Source: Flagellimonas profundi (GTDB lineage: Bacteria > Bacteroidota > Bacteroidia > Flavobacteriales > Flavobacteriaceae). Taken from it: a stretch of 64,000 nt of DNA. The stretch covers positions 248,001-312,000 of the forward strand of contig NZ_JAFLNM010000002.1 of assembly GCF_017313275.1 (NCBI RefSeq), written 5' to 3'. A program made the translations under genes and the position numbers. Below the pieces are notes generated by a model. The model did no database searches, had not been told where the DNA came from, and was given only the letters and a program-made list of their open reading frames with translations. This document shows positions 51,630 to 61,375 of the stretch, in pieces; positions within the stretch are counted from its first letter, which is position 1, and every line of letters begins with the position of its first letter.

Positions 51630-53477
51630 TTACTCCTCATGGTCATTATCCTCGTCCAAATCCAGTATTTTACCCAAATAAACTAATTTGTAGCCTTCTC
51701 CTTTAGGGGTAAAATCCTTGCTGTTGGCCGGAATGATCTCAATACTTCCATTGGGGGATTTGGTAAACAGGGGAACAATATCCCGCTCCTTGTAGGTAAT
51801 ATCGATCAATTTGTCGTAGTGCTCTTTGTTCTCAAGATCAATTTCATGAATGGTTGGGTGCTTACGTACTGTATCCATTAATTGGATAAAGTCATCGGTA
51901 TGCGAAAAGAGTCCTTCTTTTGGATTATTCTCTGGGTCGTTCACCTCTTCGGTGTTTACCAAACGGAACGCCCCATTTTCACCAAACTGTTTTTGGAACT
52001 TGTTGATCGCAAACTTGTTGATGTCCGAATTCCCTGTTAGGGCCATCAAGTAACCCATATCGTTCAGTTCGATATTATCCGTAAGCGTATCCGAAAAAAT
52101 GTTGGCCGTCATGGCTTCAAGCCCCAATTTTCTCGCCTTTTCCACATTGTTCTGGTTATTGTCGATCAGTACAACGTGCCTGTTGTTCTTTCTTAAATAA
52201 TTACCAATCAATCTGGACAGTTTGGAAGCACCAATAATCAAAATACCTTCGGACTTCTTCAGGAACACCCCAACAAGTTTAGCAAAAAGACGTGCTGTGG
52301 TGGCATTTAATAAAACCGTGCCGAGCACAATCATAAAAACCAGTGGTGTGATATACTCTGCTCCAGGCTCTCCTCTCTGCATTAACTTGGAGCCAAAAAG
52401 GGACGCAATACCAGCTGCTACAATACCCCGAGGGCCCACCCATCCAATAAAAAGCTTTTCGTTGAATTTTAAATTTGAACCTTGTGAACTCAAAAACACC
52501 CCTGCCGGTCGAATTATAAAAACTATTACGGCAAACAATACCAATGTTCTCCAATTATAAATCAACTCCATATCACTAATGTTGATATTGGCCGCCAGCA
52601 GTATAAAAAGTATGGAAATCAACAGTACACTGAGGGACTCCTTGAAATAGAGCAGTTCCTTTATGTTAGGCAGTTTCATGTTCCCCAATACCATTCCCAT
52701 AACAACCACGGCCAATAAACCGGATTCATGGGCAAAAAGGTCCGATTCCACATAAACCAACAATACGGTACTCAACGAAACTACATTGAGCAAATAATGT
52801 GGAATAAAATCTCGTTTTATGGCAAAGGCCAAAGCATGTGCAAAGGTGAAGCCGAAAGTGGTCCCGAACAGAATAATTTTACCGAACTCCACAAGTGCTG
52901 TTTGGGTAAAGGCCTGGCCTTCCCCAACACTAATAAACTCAAACACCAATACGGCGACCAAGGCACCAATAGGGTCAATCAGGATTCCTTCCCATTTTAA
53001 TACGGCGGACACATCTTTTTTAAGAGGAATGTTCCTTAAAATAGGGGTAATTACCGTTGGCCCCGTAACAATGATCAAACCGGAAAACAAAAAGGAAATC
53101 TGCCAAGAAAGTCCAAAAATATAATGTGCTGCTACACCAGCACCAAAAAACGTAACAACCGTCCCGATGGTAATCAATTTCGTGATCACTGGTCCAACAT
53201 TGGATATTTCGGCCCTTTTTAATGTTAGTCCGCCTTCAAAAAGAATGACACTAATGGCCAAAGACACAAAATAGTATAATCCTTCACCCGGAAACAGCCC
53301 TTTTTCCCCATTCCAAATAGGTTCTATAAGTTTTGATCCGTCTTCCGTATATAAAGTTGCAATGGGGCCTACCAACAACCCTATCAATATGAGGGGTAAA
53401 ATTGCCGGCAATTTAAAACGCCAAGCCACCCATTGAGCAATAATGCCAAGAATAATAATTCCAGCAAGTTCGAGCAT
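51630..53477 (-). CDS. Monovalent cation:proton antiporter with TrkA-N domain
   Basis: Inner-membrane antiporter. About 12 TM helices fill residues 1-400, with the family's core (ILFEGGLTLKRAEI; TGPTVITPILR; WEGILIDPIGALVAVL, containing the paired Asp-Pro of the ion site; WVGPRGIVAAGIASLFG). After TM12 comes a Rossmann-type TrkA-N domain (about 400-520: GILIIGASKLSRLIGNYL, VVLIDNNQNNVEKAR), then about 95 residues that may be a TrkA-C-like end. NAD(H) or nucleotide gating is expected from the family. The length is 615 aa. The ion (Na+ or K+) cannot be decided. The acidic tail LDLDEDNDHEE is notable. Confidence 0.9.
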   Translation of the reverse strand: MLELAGIIILGIIAQWVAWRFKLPAILPLILIGLLVGPIATLYTEDGSKLIEPIWNGEKGLFPGEGLYYFVSLAISVILFEGGLTLKRAEISNVGPVITKLITIGTVVTFFGAGVAAHYIFGLSWQISFLFSGLIIVTGPTVITPILRNIPLKKDVSAVLKWEGILIDPIGALVAVLVFEFISVGEGQAFTQTALVEFGKIILFGTTFGFTFAHALAFAIKRDFIPHYLLNVVSLSTVLLVYVESDLFAHESGLLAVVVMGMVLGNMKLPNIKELLYFKESLSVLLISILFILLAANINISDMELIYNWRTLVLFAVIVFIIRPAGVFLSSQGSNLKFNEKLFIGWVGPRGIVAAGIASLFGSKLMQRGEPGAEYITPLVFMIVLGTVLLNATTARLFAKLVGVFLKKSEGILIIGASKLSRLIGNYLRKNNRHVVLIDNNQNNVEKARKLGLEAMTANIFSDTLTDNIELNDMGYLMALTGNSDINKFAINKFQKQFGENGAFRLVNTEEVNDPENNPKEGLFSHTDDFIQLMDTVRKHPTIHEIDLENKEHYDKLIDITYKERDIVPLFTKSPNGSIEIIPANSKDFTPKGEGYKLVYLGKILDLDEDNDHEE

Positions 53478-53544
53478 GGTCTAAGTTTTGTGGAAATTTA
53501 CTGTTTTTCTTTTAGATAATCATTCTAGGCAGTTTTAAGTGGAC

Positions 53545-53564
53545 AGACGGAAAAGACCCCGTCT
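53545..53564. repeat. Short hairpin between divergent genes
   Basis: AGACGG (53545-53550) pairs with CCGTCT (53559-53564) across an eight-base loop in the 210-base gap between the antiporter and the MBL hydrolase. The rest of this gap shows only weak promoter-like boxes (TAAATTTC on the minus strand near 53497; TTATTTTG at 53660-53667 on the plus strand). Confidence 0.4.
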
Positions 53565-53687
53565 CCTTAAACTTTGCCCTATTTAGTGGTGCTTATCTTC
53601 TTTTTGTTAAAATACGGCCAATATATCCTTATTTTTTCGCCATTTGGACAGTGCTTTTCTTATTTTGCATCCCATTTTACTTTCAGA

Positions 53688-54554
53688 ATGACAATTTATC
53701 CCATAGAGACCGGTAATTTTAAGTTAGATGGTGGGGCCATGTTCGGTGTGGTTCCTAAATCCATTTGGAACAGAACCAATCCTGCGGACAGTAATAACAT
53801 GATAGACCTTGCTGCCCGTTGCCTTTTAATAGAGGATGGCGACAGGCTTATTTTGATCGACAACGGACTTGGCAACAAGCAATCTGAAAAATTCTTTAGC
53901 TACTACTACCTATGGGGAGATCATTCCCTGGATAGATCCTTAAAAAATGCCGGGTTTCATCGTGATGATATTACCGATGTTTTTTTGACCCACCTACATT
54001 TTGACCATTGCGGGGGCAGCATTCAGTGGAACAAGGACCGAACCGGTTACGAACCCGCATTTAAGAATGCCAAGTTCTGGACCAACAAGGACCATTGGGA
54101 GTGGGCGACCAAGCCCAATGCTCGGGAAAAAGCCTCCTTTTTAAAGGAGAATCTTTTGCCTATGGAAGAAAGTGGGCAACTCAATTTTGTGAAGCGAACG
54201 GAATCCTCCTTTATGGAAAATTCTGAACTCGGTTTCGGCATCCACTTTGTGGATGGGCACACCGATAAACAAATGCTTCCCCATTTAAATTACAAGGGCA
54301 AAACCTTGGTTTTTGTGGCGGATCTTATTCCTACCGTAGGTCACATTCCGCTTCCATACGTGATGGGGTACGATACCCGTCCGCTTTTGACCTTAAAAGA
54401 AAAACAATCATTTTTAAATAAAGCCGTGGAAAATGATTGGCTGTTGCTCTTCGAGCACGATGCCCACAATCAAATCTGCTCCTTGAAACAAACCGAAAAA
54501 GGGGTTCGCTTGAGCGAATTGTTTACATATAACGAACTATTTAAATCACAATAA
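53688..54554 (+). CDS. Metallo-beta-lactamase-fold hydrolase
   Basis: The metal-binding signature THLHFDHCGG (HxHxDH) lies near residue 105, with a further His in VDGHTDKQ and another in LLFEHDAHNQ near the end, as expected for a two-metal MBL enzyme. The length is 288 aa. I set the start at ATG 53688 (MTIYPIETGNFKLDGGAMFG), which matches relatives; an in-frame TTG at 53574 would add a hydrophobic, non-conserved stretch. There is no signal peptide, so it is probably cytoplasmic. Substrate unknown (lactone, phosphodiester or other ester). A lipoprotein subtilase follows after 27 bases. Confidence 0.88.
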   Translation: MTIYPIETGNFKLDGGAMFGVVPKSIWNRTNPADSNNMIDLAARCLLIEDGDRLILIDNGLGNKQSEKFFSYYYLWGDHSLDRSLKNAGFHRDDITDVFLTHLHFDHCGGSIQWNKDRTGYEPAFKNAKFWTNKDHWEWATKPNAREKASFLKENLLPMEESGQLNFVKRTESSFMENSELGFGIHFVDGHTDKQMLPHLNYKGKTLVFVADLIPTVGHIPLPYVMGYDTRPLLTLKEKQSFLNKAVENDWLLLFEHDAHNQICSLKQTEKGVRLSELFTYNELFKSQ

Positions 54555-54581
54555 AATCCCTCACTTTTACAAACACACTTT

Positions 54582-56231
54582 ATGAATCGCACATATAACA
54601 AACTAGCATTCTTTTCCGTGTCCGCTGCCCTATTTTTAATGGGTTGTGGATCTACTGCGTTGGTTTCAACCCCTGTTGAGAATATAGACGCCGTTCCCTT
54701 AAAAGTCTCCGAGCTTACCGAAGCGGAGAAAAAACATTGGGGCCATCTGGACCTTATTGCCGATACCATTCCAGGGATGAGTGTGGACAAGGCCTACAAT
54801 GAGATCATAAGAAACAAGAAAGGGAAAACCGTTGTGGTGGCCGTTTTGGATTCGGGAATGGATTTGGACCACGAAGATCTTAACGGTGTTCTTTGGACCA
54901 ATTCCGATGAAATACCAAATAATGGCAAGGATGATGATGGCAACGGCTATGTGGACGATATTCACGGTTATAATTTTTTGGGCGACTCTTACAACGAGCA
55001 ATTGGAATACGTTAGGATGCTTCGTTTAAACATTGGGGATGCGTCCGAAAGAGCTGAAGCAAGGCTTTTACTTGACAAAGAATACCCAGAAGCTGTCCAG
55101 AACAAGCAACAGTACGAGCAAATATTTCAAGTAGTAAAAGGTGCCGATGAGCTTGTAAGAAACGAGCTTGGCAAAGAAGACTATACCAAAGAGGATTTGC
55201 TTTCCATTGAGCCCAAAACTGCTCAAATGGAGCAAAGTGTTGCCGTTTTGACCCAAATGTTCACCTATGGAGACAGTATCCCAGATGTGTTGGACGAACT
55301 CGAAGAGGGCATTAAGTATTTCTCCGAGCAGGCCAACTACAACCTAAACAAGGATTTTAATGGGAGAGCCCCCGTAGGCGACGACCCATACGATATCACC
55401 GATGTGCCATACGGAAACGGCAACCCAAAGAATATGGTGGAATCTGAAAGCCACGGGACCCACGTTGCTGGAATTATCGCAGCAAAAAGAAATAACGGTA
55501 TTGGTATGGACGGAGTGGCCAACAATGTGGAAATTATGAGTATTAGGGCCGTCCCTAACGGAGATGAATACGATAAAGATATCGCTCTTGGCATTCGCTA
55601 TGCTGTGGACAATGGTGCATCCATAATCAATTGTAGTTTTGGAAAATCATTTTCTCCAAAAGCCGAATGGGTATACGATGCCATTACATATGCTGCCTCC
55701 AAAGACGTTTTGATCGTTCATGCCGCAGGAAATGATGGTGAAAATCTAGAGGTGCCTGAAAACAGGAATTATCCGAACGATGATATGGAGAGCGATCAAG
55801 AATTTGTGGACAATGTGATTACTGTGGGTGCTCTATCTAGCAACTATGGGTCCGAGATGGTGGCGTCCTTCTCCAATTATGGTAAACAACGTGTTGACGT
55901 ATTTGCCCCAGGCGCCGAAATCTATTCCACTATGCCCAATAGAGAATATGAGTTCCAAGGTGGAACTTCAATGGCGGCGCCTGCGGTTGCGGGAGTTGCT
56001 GCATTGATTCGTTCTTTCCATCCAGACCTATCCGCATCACAAGTAAAAAATATCATCATGCAGTCCGGTCTTAGAACAACAAGATCGGTTATCGTGGCAG
56101 GTGATGAAACAAAATCCACCACTTTCGATAAAATTTCAAAGTCGGGCAAAATGGTAAATGCCTACAATGCCTTAATTTTAGCAAACAACATTTCAAACGG
56201 AAAAACAACTCTAGAAAGTAATTCAAAATAA
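54582..56231 (+). CDS. Lipoprotein subtilisin-like serine peptidase (S8) with long insertion
   Basis: Lipobox LMGC with the lipidated Cys22 in the N-terminal signal (FFSVSAALFLMGC). The catalytic triad is Asp90 (AVLDSGMD), His291 (SHGTHVAGI) and Ser463 (GGTSMAAPAVAG), with the oxyanion Asn in HAAGNDG. Asp and His are 201 residues apart, against about 35 in subtilisin, so about 160 residues are inserted; this part (about 115-270) is helical and charged, and a calcium-like acidic run GKDDDGNGYVDD precedes it. The 549 aa protein is probably anchored to the outer or inner membrane and faces the periplasm or outside. It sits three bases before an M1 peptidase gene, suggesting joint peptide degradation. 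Confidence 0.92.
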   Translation: MNRTYNKLAFFSVSAALFLMGCGSTALVSTPVENIDAVPLKVSELTEAEKKHWGHLDLIADTIPGMSVDKAYNEIIRNKKGKTVVVAVLDSGMDLDHEDLNGVLWTNSDEIPNNGKDDDGNGYVDDIHGYNFLGDSYNEQLEYVRMLRLNIGDASERAEARLLLDKEYPEAVQNKQQYEQIFQVVKGADELVRNELGKEDYTKEDLLSIEPKTAQMEQSVAVLTQMFTYGDSIPDVLDELEEGIKYFSEQANYNLNKDFNGRAPVGDDPYDITDVPYGNGNPKNMVESESHGTHVAGIIAAKRNNGIGMDGVANNVEIMSIRAVPNGDEYDKDIALGIRYAVDNGASIINCSFGKSFSPKAEWVYDAITYAASKDVLIVHAAGNDGENLEVPENRNYPNDDMESDQEFVDNVITVGALSSNYGSEMVASFSNYGKQRVDVFAPGAEIYSTMPNREYEFQGGTSMAAPAVAGVAALIRSFHPDLSASQVKNIIMQSGLRTTRSVIVAGDETKSTTFDKISKSGKMVNAYNALILANNISNGKTTLESNSK

Positions 56232-56234
56232 CCT

Positions 56235-58088
56235 ATGAAGCGTTTACAAACACTCTTTTTTTCGGCCTTTTTTGGAGCTGGCCTTTTGTTAAGTGCACAA
56301 ACCTCCGGTGACTGGCAACAGCATGTGGATTATACCATGGATGTGCAGATGGATGTAGAAACCTATCAGTACAACGGCACCCAAAAATTGGTCTATACCA
56401 ACAATTCTCCCGATGAATTGAGCCGTGTTTTTTATCATTTGTACTACAATGCCTTCCAGCCCGGCAGTGAAATGGATATCAGGCTCCAAAACATCAAAGA
56501 CCCTGATAAAAGAATGATGGAAGACGGAAAAAGTAGAATTGCGTCCCTATCCGAAAGCGAAATGGGGTATTTGCATGCAAAATCCCTGACCCAAGATGGG
56601 CAGCCTGTTACTTTTAGCGAGGAAGGAACCATATTGGTAGTGGATTTGGCAAAGCCCATTCCGGCAGGAGGAAAAACTACACTTGAAATGACTTTTGAGG
56701 GTCAGGTTCCTTTGCAGATCAGACGTTCGGGAAGAAATAGTAGGGAAGGCGTAGCGCTTTCCATGAGCCAATGGTATCCAAAACTTTCGGAATACGACTT
56801 TGAAGGATGGCACCCCAACCCTTATATTGCCCGTGAATTCCATGGCGTTTGGGGCGATTTCGACGTAAAGATCACATTGGACAAAGATTACACTGTTGGG
56901 GGCTCTGGCTATCTACAAAACCCACAAGAAATCGGACATGGGTATGAAACACCCGGAAGCAAAGTCAAGACCAAGGGAAAAACATTGACCTGGCACTTTA
57001 AAGCACCCAACGTACACGATTTTATGTGGGCTGCCGACCCAGAGTACATTCACGACATTTATGAAATGGAAGACGGGCCAACACTTCATTTCTTCTACAA
57101 GGACAACCCTGAGTTCAATGAAAATTGGAAAAAACTTCAGCCCAAAACAGCAGAAGCAATGACCTTTTTCAGCAATAATGTAGGGAAATACCCTTATGAG
57201 CAATATTCCGTAGTACAAGGAGGTGACGGCGGAATGGAGTATGCCATGAGCACCTTGATCACAGGTGAGCGTGAATTTGGAAGTTTGGTAGGGGTTATGG
57301 TTCACGAAATGGCCCACTCTTGGTTCCAGCATGTGTTGGCCACCAACGAGTCCGAGCATGAGTGGATGGATGAAGGCTTTACTTCATTTATCAGTAGTTT
57401 GTGCATGAACCAGATTATGGAGCAAAACAAGCAAAACCCCTTCGAGGGTTCTTATCGCGGATACTACGCACTGGTTAATTCCGGTTTGGAAATGCCGCAG
57501 TCTACCCATGCGGACAGGTACACGACCAATTTTGCCTATGGCGTTTCCGCTTATAGCAAAGGAGCTATATTCTTGTCGCAGTTAGGATACATTATCGGTC
57601 AGGATAAGTTGATGGAGACCATTCAAAAATATTTTCAGGACTTCAAGTTCAAACATCCTGTGCCGAACGATATCAAAAGAACTGCGGAAAAGGTGTCCGG
57701 TATGGAACTCAACTGGTATTTGACCGATTGGACACAGACCACCAACACCATTGATTACGGAATTAAAAGTGTTGAGGCCGATGGCAAAAACACCAAAGTA
57801 ACAATGGAACGTATCGGTGAAATGCCCATGCCTCTGGATATCTTGGTCGTAGGTAAAGACGGAACCCAAGAAACTTACTATGTGCCCTTGCGCATGATGT
57901 ACGGGGAAAAAGAAAATCCTTATCCAAACCTGGAACGAACCGTTTTGGAAGATTGGCCTTGGGCTTTCCCCACGTACGAGTTTAGCTTGGACATGTCTCT
58001 GGAAAACGTACAGGCCATTATGATCGATCCATCCCAGTTGATGGCTGATGTAGATGGGGAGAACAATGTTTATCAGGCTGAGGAATAG
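56235..58088 (+). CDS. M1-family zinc aminopeptidase, exported
   Basis: Signal peptide at 1-21 (LQTLFFSAFFGAGLLLSAQ), then an N-terminal beta domain and a gluzincin catalytic domain. Zinc ligands are His357 and His361 in HEMAHSW, with Glu358 as base and Glu380 as third ligand (WMDEGFTSF), spacing HExxH-x18-E. The substrate-binding motif is GGMEYAMSTLI, a variant of GAMEN. At 617 aa it lacks the C-terminal helical domain of PepN-type enzymes but matches Bacteroidota M1 forms. It is in an operon with the MBL hydrolase and lipoprotein subtilase. A terminator follows. Confidence 0.93.
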   Translation: MKRLQTLFFSAFFGAGLLLSAQTSGDWQQHVDYTMDVQMDVETYQYNGTQKLVYTNNSPDELSRVFYHLYYNAFQPGSEMDIRLQNIKDPDKRMMEDGKSRIASLSESEMGYLHAKSLTQDGQPVTFSEEGTILVVDLAKPIPAGGKTTLEMTFEGQVPLQIRRSGRNSREGVALSMSQWYPKLSEYDFEGWHPNPYIAREFHGVWGDFDVKITLDKDYTVGGSGYLQNPQEIGHGYETPGSKVKTKGKTLTWHFKAPNVHDFMWAADPEYIHDIYEMEDGPTLHFFYKDNPEFNENWKKLQPKTAEAMTFFSNNVGKYPYEQYSVVQGGDGGMEYAMSTLITGEREFGSLVGVMVHEMAHSWFQHVLATNESEHEWMDEGFTSFISSLCMNQIMEQNKQNPFEGSYRGYYALVNSGLEMPQSTHADRYTTNFAYGVSAYSKGAIFLSQLGYIIGQDKLMETIQKYFQDFKFKHPVPNDIKRTAEKVSGMELNWYLTDWTQTTNTIDYGIKSVEADGKNTKVTMERIGEMPMPLDILVVGKDGTQETYYVPLRMMYGEKENPYPNLERTVLEDWPWAFPTYEFSLDMSLENVQAIMIDPSQLMADVDGENNVYQAEE

Positions 58089-58113
58089 GTTCTATATAAA
58101 CTAAAGAATGATA

Positions 58114-58140
58114 AGGGCGGCCGATTGTGCCGCCCTTTTT
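58114..58140 (+). terminator. Intrinsic terminator after the M1 peptidase
   Basis: Stem AGGGCGGC (58114-58121) / GCCGCCCT (58129-58136) with a seven-base loop, then a T-run. Confidence 0.88.
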
Positions 58141-58197
58141 GTTCTGGGTAAAATATATTTAAGTAATTTTCCTTTTTCAAAAGGAACTTTCCCCGAA

Positions 58198-58650
58198 ATG
58201 CAAAAAGAAGGTGCTGATCCAAATAAGGTAGAAACTCCCCTAAAACCTCATCAAGGGGTCAATTCTGATTTTTCCTTTCCCAAAAAAGAAAAGCTTACCC
58301 ACAAAAAGCTGTTCGAGGCCCTTTTTATAGAAGGGAAAACCCTTAAGGAGTTTCCCATTAAACTGATATACCTCCCAACCGATTTTAAAGACGATGTAGC
58401 CATAAAGGTTGCAGTGGTCGCTCCCAAAAAGCGATTTAAAACCGCGGTGGGTCGCAACAAAATCAAACGGTTGCTAAGAGAGGCTTACAGGCTCAACAAG
58501 CCCCTCATTTTTAACAACATTGAGGGAAATTTTGCGTTCATATTTTTATACCTTGGCAAGAAGACACCAAGTTTTAATGAAGTGGATACAGCCATGAAAA
58601 AGCTGTTAAATGCCTTTATAAATAAAGAATCCCATGAAAAGATTGATTAA
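58198..58650 (+). CDS. rnpA: Ribonuclease P protein component
   Basis: Protein subunit of RNase P for tRNA 5' processing. The family core is clear: FPKKEKLTHKKLFEALF, then VAVVAPKKRFKTAVGRNKIK and RLLREAYRLNKPL with the RNR-type basic helix (GRNKIKR). I chose ATG 58198 (150 aa); the in-frame ATG at 58108 lies ahead of and overlaps the terminator. Even so, about 27 residues precede the conserved PKKEKL start, where relatives usually have just a few. The gene is not followed by yidD or preceded by rpmH, but by a peptidase gene it overlaps by 17 bases. Confidence 0.92.
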   Translation: MQKEGADPNKVETPLKPHQGVNSDFSFPKKEKLTHKKLFEALFIEGKTLKEFPIKLIYLPTDFKDDVAIKVAVVAPKKRFKTAVGRNKIKRLLREAYRLNKPLIFNNIEGNFAFIFLYLGKKTPSFNEVDTAMKKLLNAFINKESHEKID

Positions 58651-60259
58651 AAAGCAGGTTTTGATTCCCATTTTGGCACTCGCCGTTCTGGTCGGGGCCA
58701 GTAGTTTTAAAAGTGACTTTTTTGAGATTGCCAAACAGATAGAAATCTTCACCACCTTGTTCAAGGAACTCAACATGAACTATGTGGACGAGACGAATCC
58801 GGCCGAGTTGATGGATTCCGCCATCAAAAACATGTTGGGGGAACTAGATCCCTACACCCAATTTTTGAACGAACAGGATGTCGAATCTTTTAAAATCAAT
58901 AATGCAGGGGAATATTCTGGGATCGGGGCGCTTGTGCGTTCGTACGAGAATAAATTAGTGGTGGTGGAGCCATACCAAGGATACGCCGCGGACAAGGCCG
59001 GACTTAAAGCCGGAGATGAAATCATCAAGATCGGGGAAACCTTGGTCGCCGATTTCGACGATAATGCAGGAGAGCTGCTAAAAGGAGCCAACAACTCCAC
59101 CGTTGAGGTTACTTTTTTAAGACAGGGGGAGACTAAAACAGCGACCATCACTCGAGAAGGTGTGGAGGTAGATGCCGTTCCTTTTTATGATATGATCGAT
59201 GAAAAAACAGGATATATTGTCCTGTCCCGCTTTAATCGAAAAGCTTCCAAACAAACACAATCTGCATTGCAGGACCTTAAAGGGCGTGGTGCGGAACGGC
59301 TGGTTTTGGATTTAAGGGGAAACCCTGGCGGATTACTGTCCGAGGCCATTAATGTTACCAATCTTTTTGTTCCCAAAGGAGAGCTGATCGTAACAACCAA
59401 ATCCAAAGTAAAAAAATTCAATCAAGAATATAAGACCCGAAACAAACCAGAGGATGAGGACATTCCCTTGGTTGTTCTGGTGAATGGAAAAAGTGCTTCT
59501 GCAAGTGAGATTGTTTCCGGCGGACTGCAAGATTTGGATCGCGCCGTAATTGTTGGGGCCAGAAGTTTTGGAAAAGGATTGGTACAACGTCCTTTAAAGT
59601 TGACGTATGGCACCCAACTAAAAGTGACCATTTCCAGATATTATACCCCATCCGGAAGGTGTATCCAGTCTTTGGATTACTGGAACCGAGATGAAGAGGG
59701 GAATGCGGTTCGCAATACAAAATTCAATGAGTTTACCACCCGAAACGGAAGAAAAGTATGGGATGGGGGCGGCATTATGCCGGATATTACCATTGAATCC
59801 TTAAAGACCAACACTTTGATCGATGCCTTGGAAGCCAACAATATCGTATTTGATTTTGCAACGGATTACTATTACGACCACAACTTTGACTCTGTGGAAG
59901 ATTTTAATTTTTCCAGTGCAGATTACAGCGCATTCAAGTCCTTTGCCGAAGAGCAGAACTTCTCTTATCGGACTAGGACGGAGGAGGTTCTTGAGGAAAC
60001 CATCAACAGCGATGAAACCTTGTTGGGACCCGAAATCCAGGAAAAGTACAAAGATTTGCTGTTGGCTGTGAACAGGGGAAAAATAACGGCCTTGAATACT
60101 TTTCAAAAGGAAATCCAAAAGAATTTGGAAGATGAGATCATTACAAGGTATTTCTACCGCGAAGGGCTCTACAAATACTATCTGGACCACGATGATGCCA
60201 TACTGACCGCCAAAGAATTGTTGGCCGATGATTCAAAATATAAGGAACTCTTAAGGTAG
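58634..60259 (+). CDS. C-terminal processing peptidase (S41), PDZ-containing
   Basis: Periplasmic protease of the CtpA/Tsp type. A short N-terminal signal or anchor (LIPILALAVLVGASSF) is followed by a helical cap, a PDZ domain (about residues 85-170: GIGALVRSYENKLVVVEP, AGLKAGDEIIKIGE) and the catalytic domain with Ser289 (in GKSASASEI) and Lys314 (FGKGLVQ), the family's Ser/Lys dyad; Asp300 corresponds to the conserved Asp. A C-terminal helical domain (about 420-541) follows. The length of 541 aa is typical for Bacteroidota. It overlaps rnpA by 17 bases and uses ATG at 58634. The 165-base gap after it contains a short hairpin (CAGCT/AGCTG) and nothing else I recognise. Confidence 0.93.
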   Translation: MKRLIKKQVLIPILALAVLVGASSFKSDFFEIAKQIEIFTTLFKELNMNYVDETNPAELMDSAIKNMLGELDPYTQFLNEQDVESFKINNAGEYSGIGALVRSYENKLVVVEPYQGYAADKAGLKAGDEIIKIGETLVADFDDNAGELLKGANNSTVEVTFLRQGETKTATITREGVEVDAVPFYDMIDEKTGYIVLSRFNRKASKQTQSALQDLKGRGAERLVLDLRGNPGGLLSEAINVTNLFVPKGELIVTTKSKVKKFNQEYKTRNKPEDEDIPLVVLVNGKSASASEIVSGGLQDLDRAVIVGARSFGKGLVQRPLKLTYGTQLKVTISRYYTPSGRCIQSLDYWNRDEEGNAVRNTKFNEFTTRNGRKVWDGGGIMPDITIESLKTNTLIDALEANNIVFDFATDYYYDHNFDSVEDFNFSSADYSAFKSFAEEQNFSYRTRTEEVLEETINSDETLLGPEIQEKYKDLLLAVNRGKITALNTFQKEIQKNLEDEIITRYFYREGLYKYYLDHDDAILTAKELLADDSKYKELLR

Positions 60260-60424
60260 ACAACTCCATACTTTTAGATTCTTTTATCAATCCAAACCCT
60301 GTATTTATCAGCTCAAAGCTGTTAGCGGTCAAACCACTCAAATAAGTATACGGCCATTTGGTTAACTTTTCCCCAATGTTTTATCCATAAACAGTTATCA
60401 CATTGTAAAAGTCTGACCGCACAT

Positions 60425-61375
60425 ATGTCAAAAATTAATCGGGAAATTATACAACTTATCAGCCGTCACAGCAATTGGTCAGAGAGCGATGTATCCAAAG
60501 CCCTTTTGGACAATGTTTATGCCGATAGCGCTTCTTGGTATCGTTTTTTAAAACTCTTTTTTATAACGCTTGGTGTTTCCTTTACAACAACTGGAATTCT
60601 TTTTTTCTTTGCCTACAACTGGATGGATTTGCACAAGTTCATCAAAATTGGACTTATAGAAGCACTCCTCATTGGTACAACCCTGATCGCCGTCTTCTTT
60701 AAATTGAACCAAACGATAAAAAATATTTTGCTAAGCGCCGCAGCCATGTTCGTGGGGGTATCGTATGCTGTTTTTGGCCAAGTGTACCAGACCAATGCCG
60801 ATGCTTATGATTTTTTCCTTGCTTGGACATTTTTTGTTACCATTTGGGCCGTCGTCTCCCATTTTGCGCCCTTATGGATCATTTATATTGCCCTGATCAA
60901 CTTTACCCTTTTTCTGTATGCCGAACAAGTGGCCTATCATTGGAATGAAGTGTTCCTTATTACCATAATTTTTTGGGTAAATTCCCTCTTTTTGATACTG
61001 TTCATTGGGCTTCCCGAATTGACCCATATAAAAAAGTCGCCCCAATGGTTTACCAACATATTGGCCCTGGTTGTTGTGGCCATTGCCACATTTAGCCTTT
61101 CCAACGGTATTTTTGAAAAGAATCCTCCCTCCTTTTATGTATTGCTTATTTCAGCCCCATTGTTGTACGGCCTTGGTATATGGTATGGATTAAAAGCACG
61201 GAGGCTCTTTTATCTGTCCATTGTCCCCTTCAGCGTTATCATTATTCTTTCTGCACTTTTCGTGGATCATTCAAATGATGCGGGCATGCTCTTTACCATA
61301 GGCTTCTTCATCATTATAAGCATAACCTTGTTGATATGGTCCCTCATCAAAATTCAAAAGAAATGGGCAAATTGA
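60425..61375 (+). CDS. DUF2157 membrane protein
   Basis: 316 aa, ordinary length for the DUF2157 family. A short soluble N-terminal helix-rich part (INREIIQLISRHSNWSESDV) of about 40 residues is followed by nine to ten TM helices; the second (FIKIGLIEALLIGTTLIAVF) and the GVSYAVFGQVYQTNADAYDFF segment are family features. Biochemical role unknown. It is followed by a DUF4401 protein gene (13-base overlap) and a GDYXXLXY protein gene (4-base overlap), a trio that recurs in bacteria and suggests a common complex in the inner membrane. Confidence 0.85.
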   Translation: MSKINREIIQLISRHSNWSESDVSKALLDNVYADSASWYRFLKLFFITLGVSFTTTGILFFFAYNWMDLHKFIKIGLIEALLIGTTLIAVFFKLNQTIKNILLSAAAMFVGVSYAVFGQVYQTNADAYDFFLAWTFFVTIWAVVSHFAPLWIIYIALINFTLFLYAEQVAYHWNEVFLITIIFWVNSLFLILFIGLPELTHIKKSPQWFTNILALVVVAIATFSLSNGIFEKNPPSFYVLLISAPLLYGLGIWYGLKARRLFYLSIVPFSVIIILSALFVDHSNDAGMLFTIGFFIIISITLLIWSLIKIQKKWAN

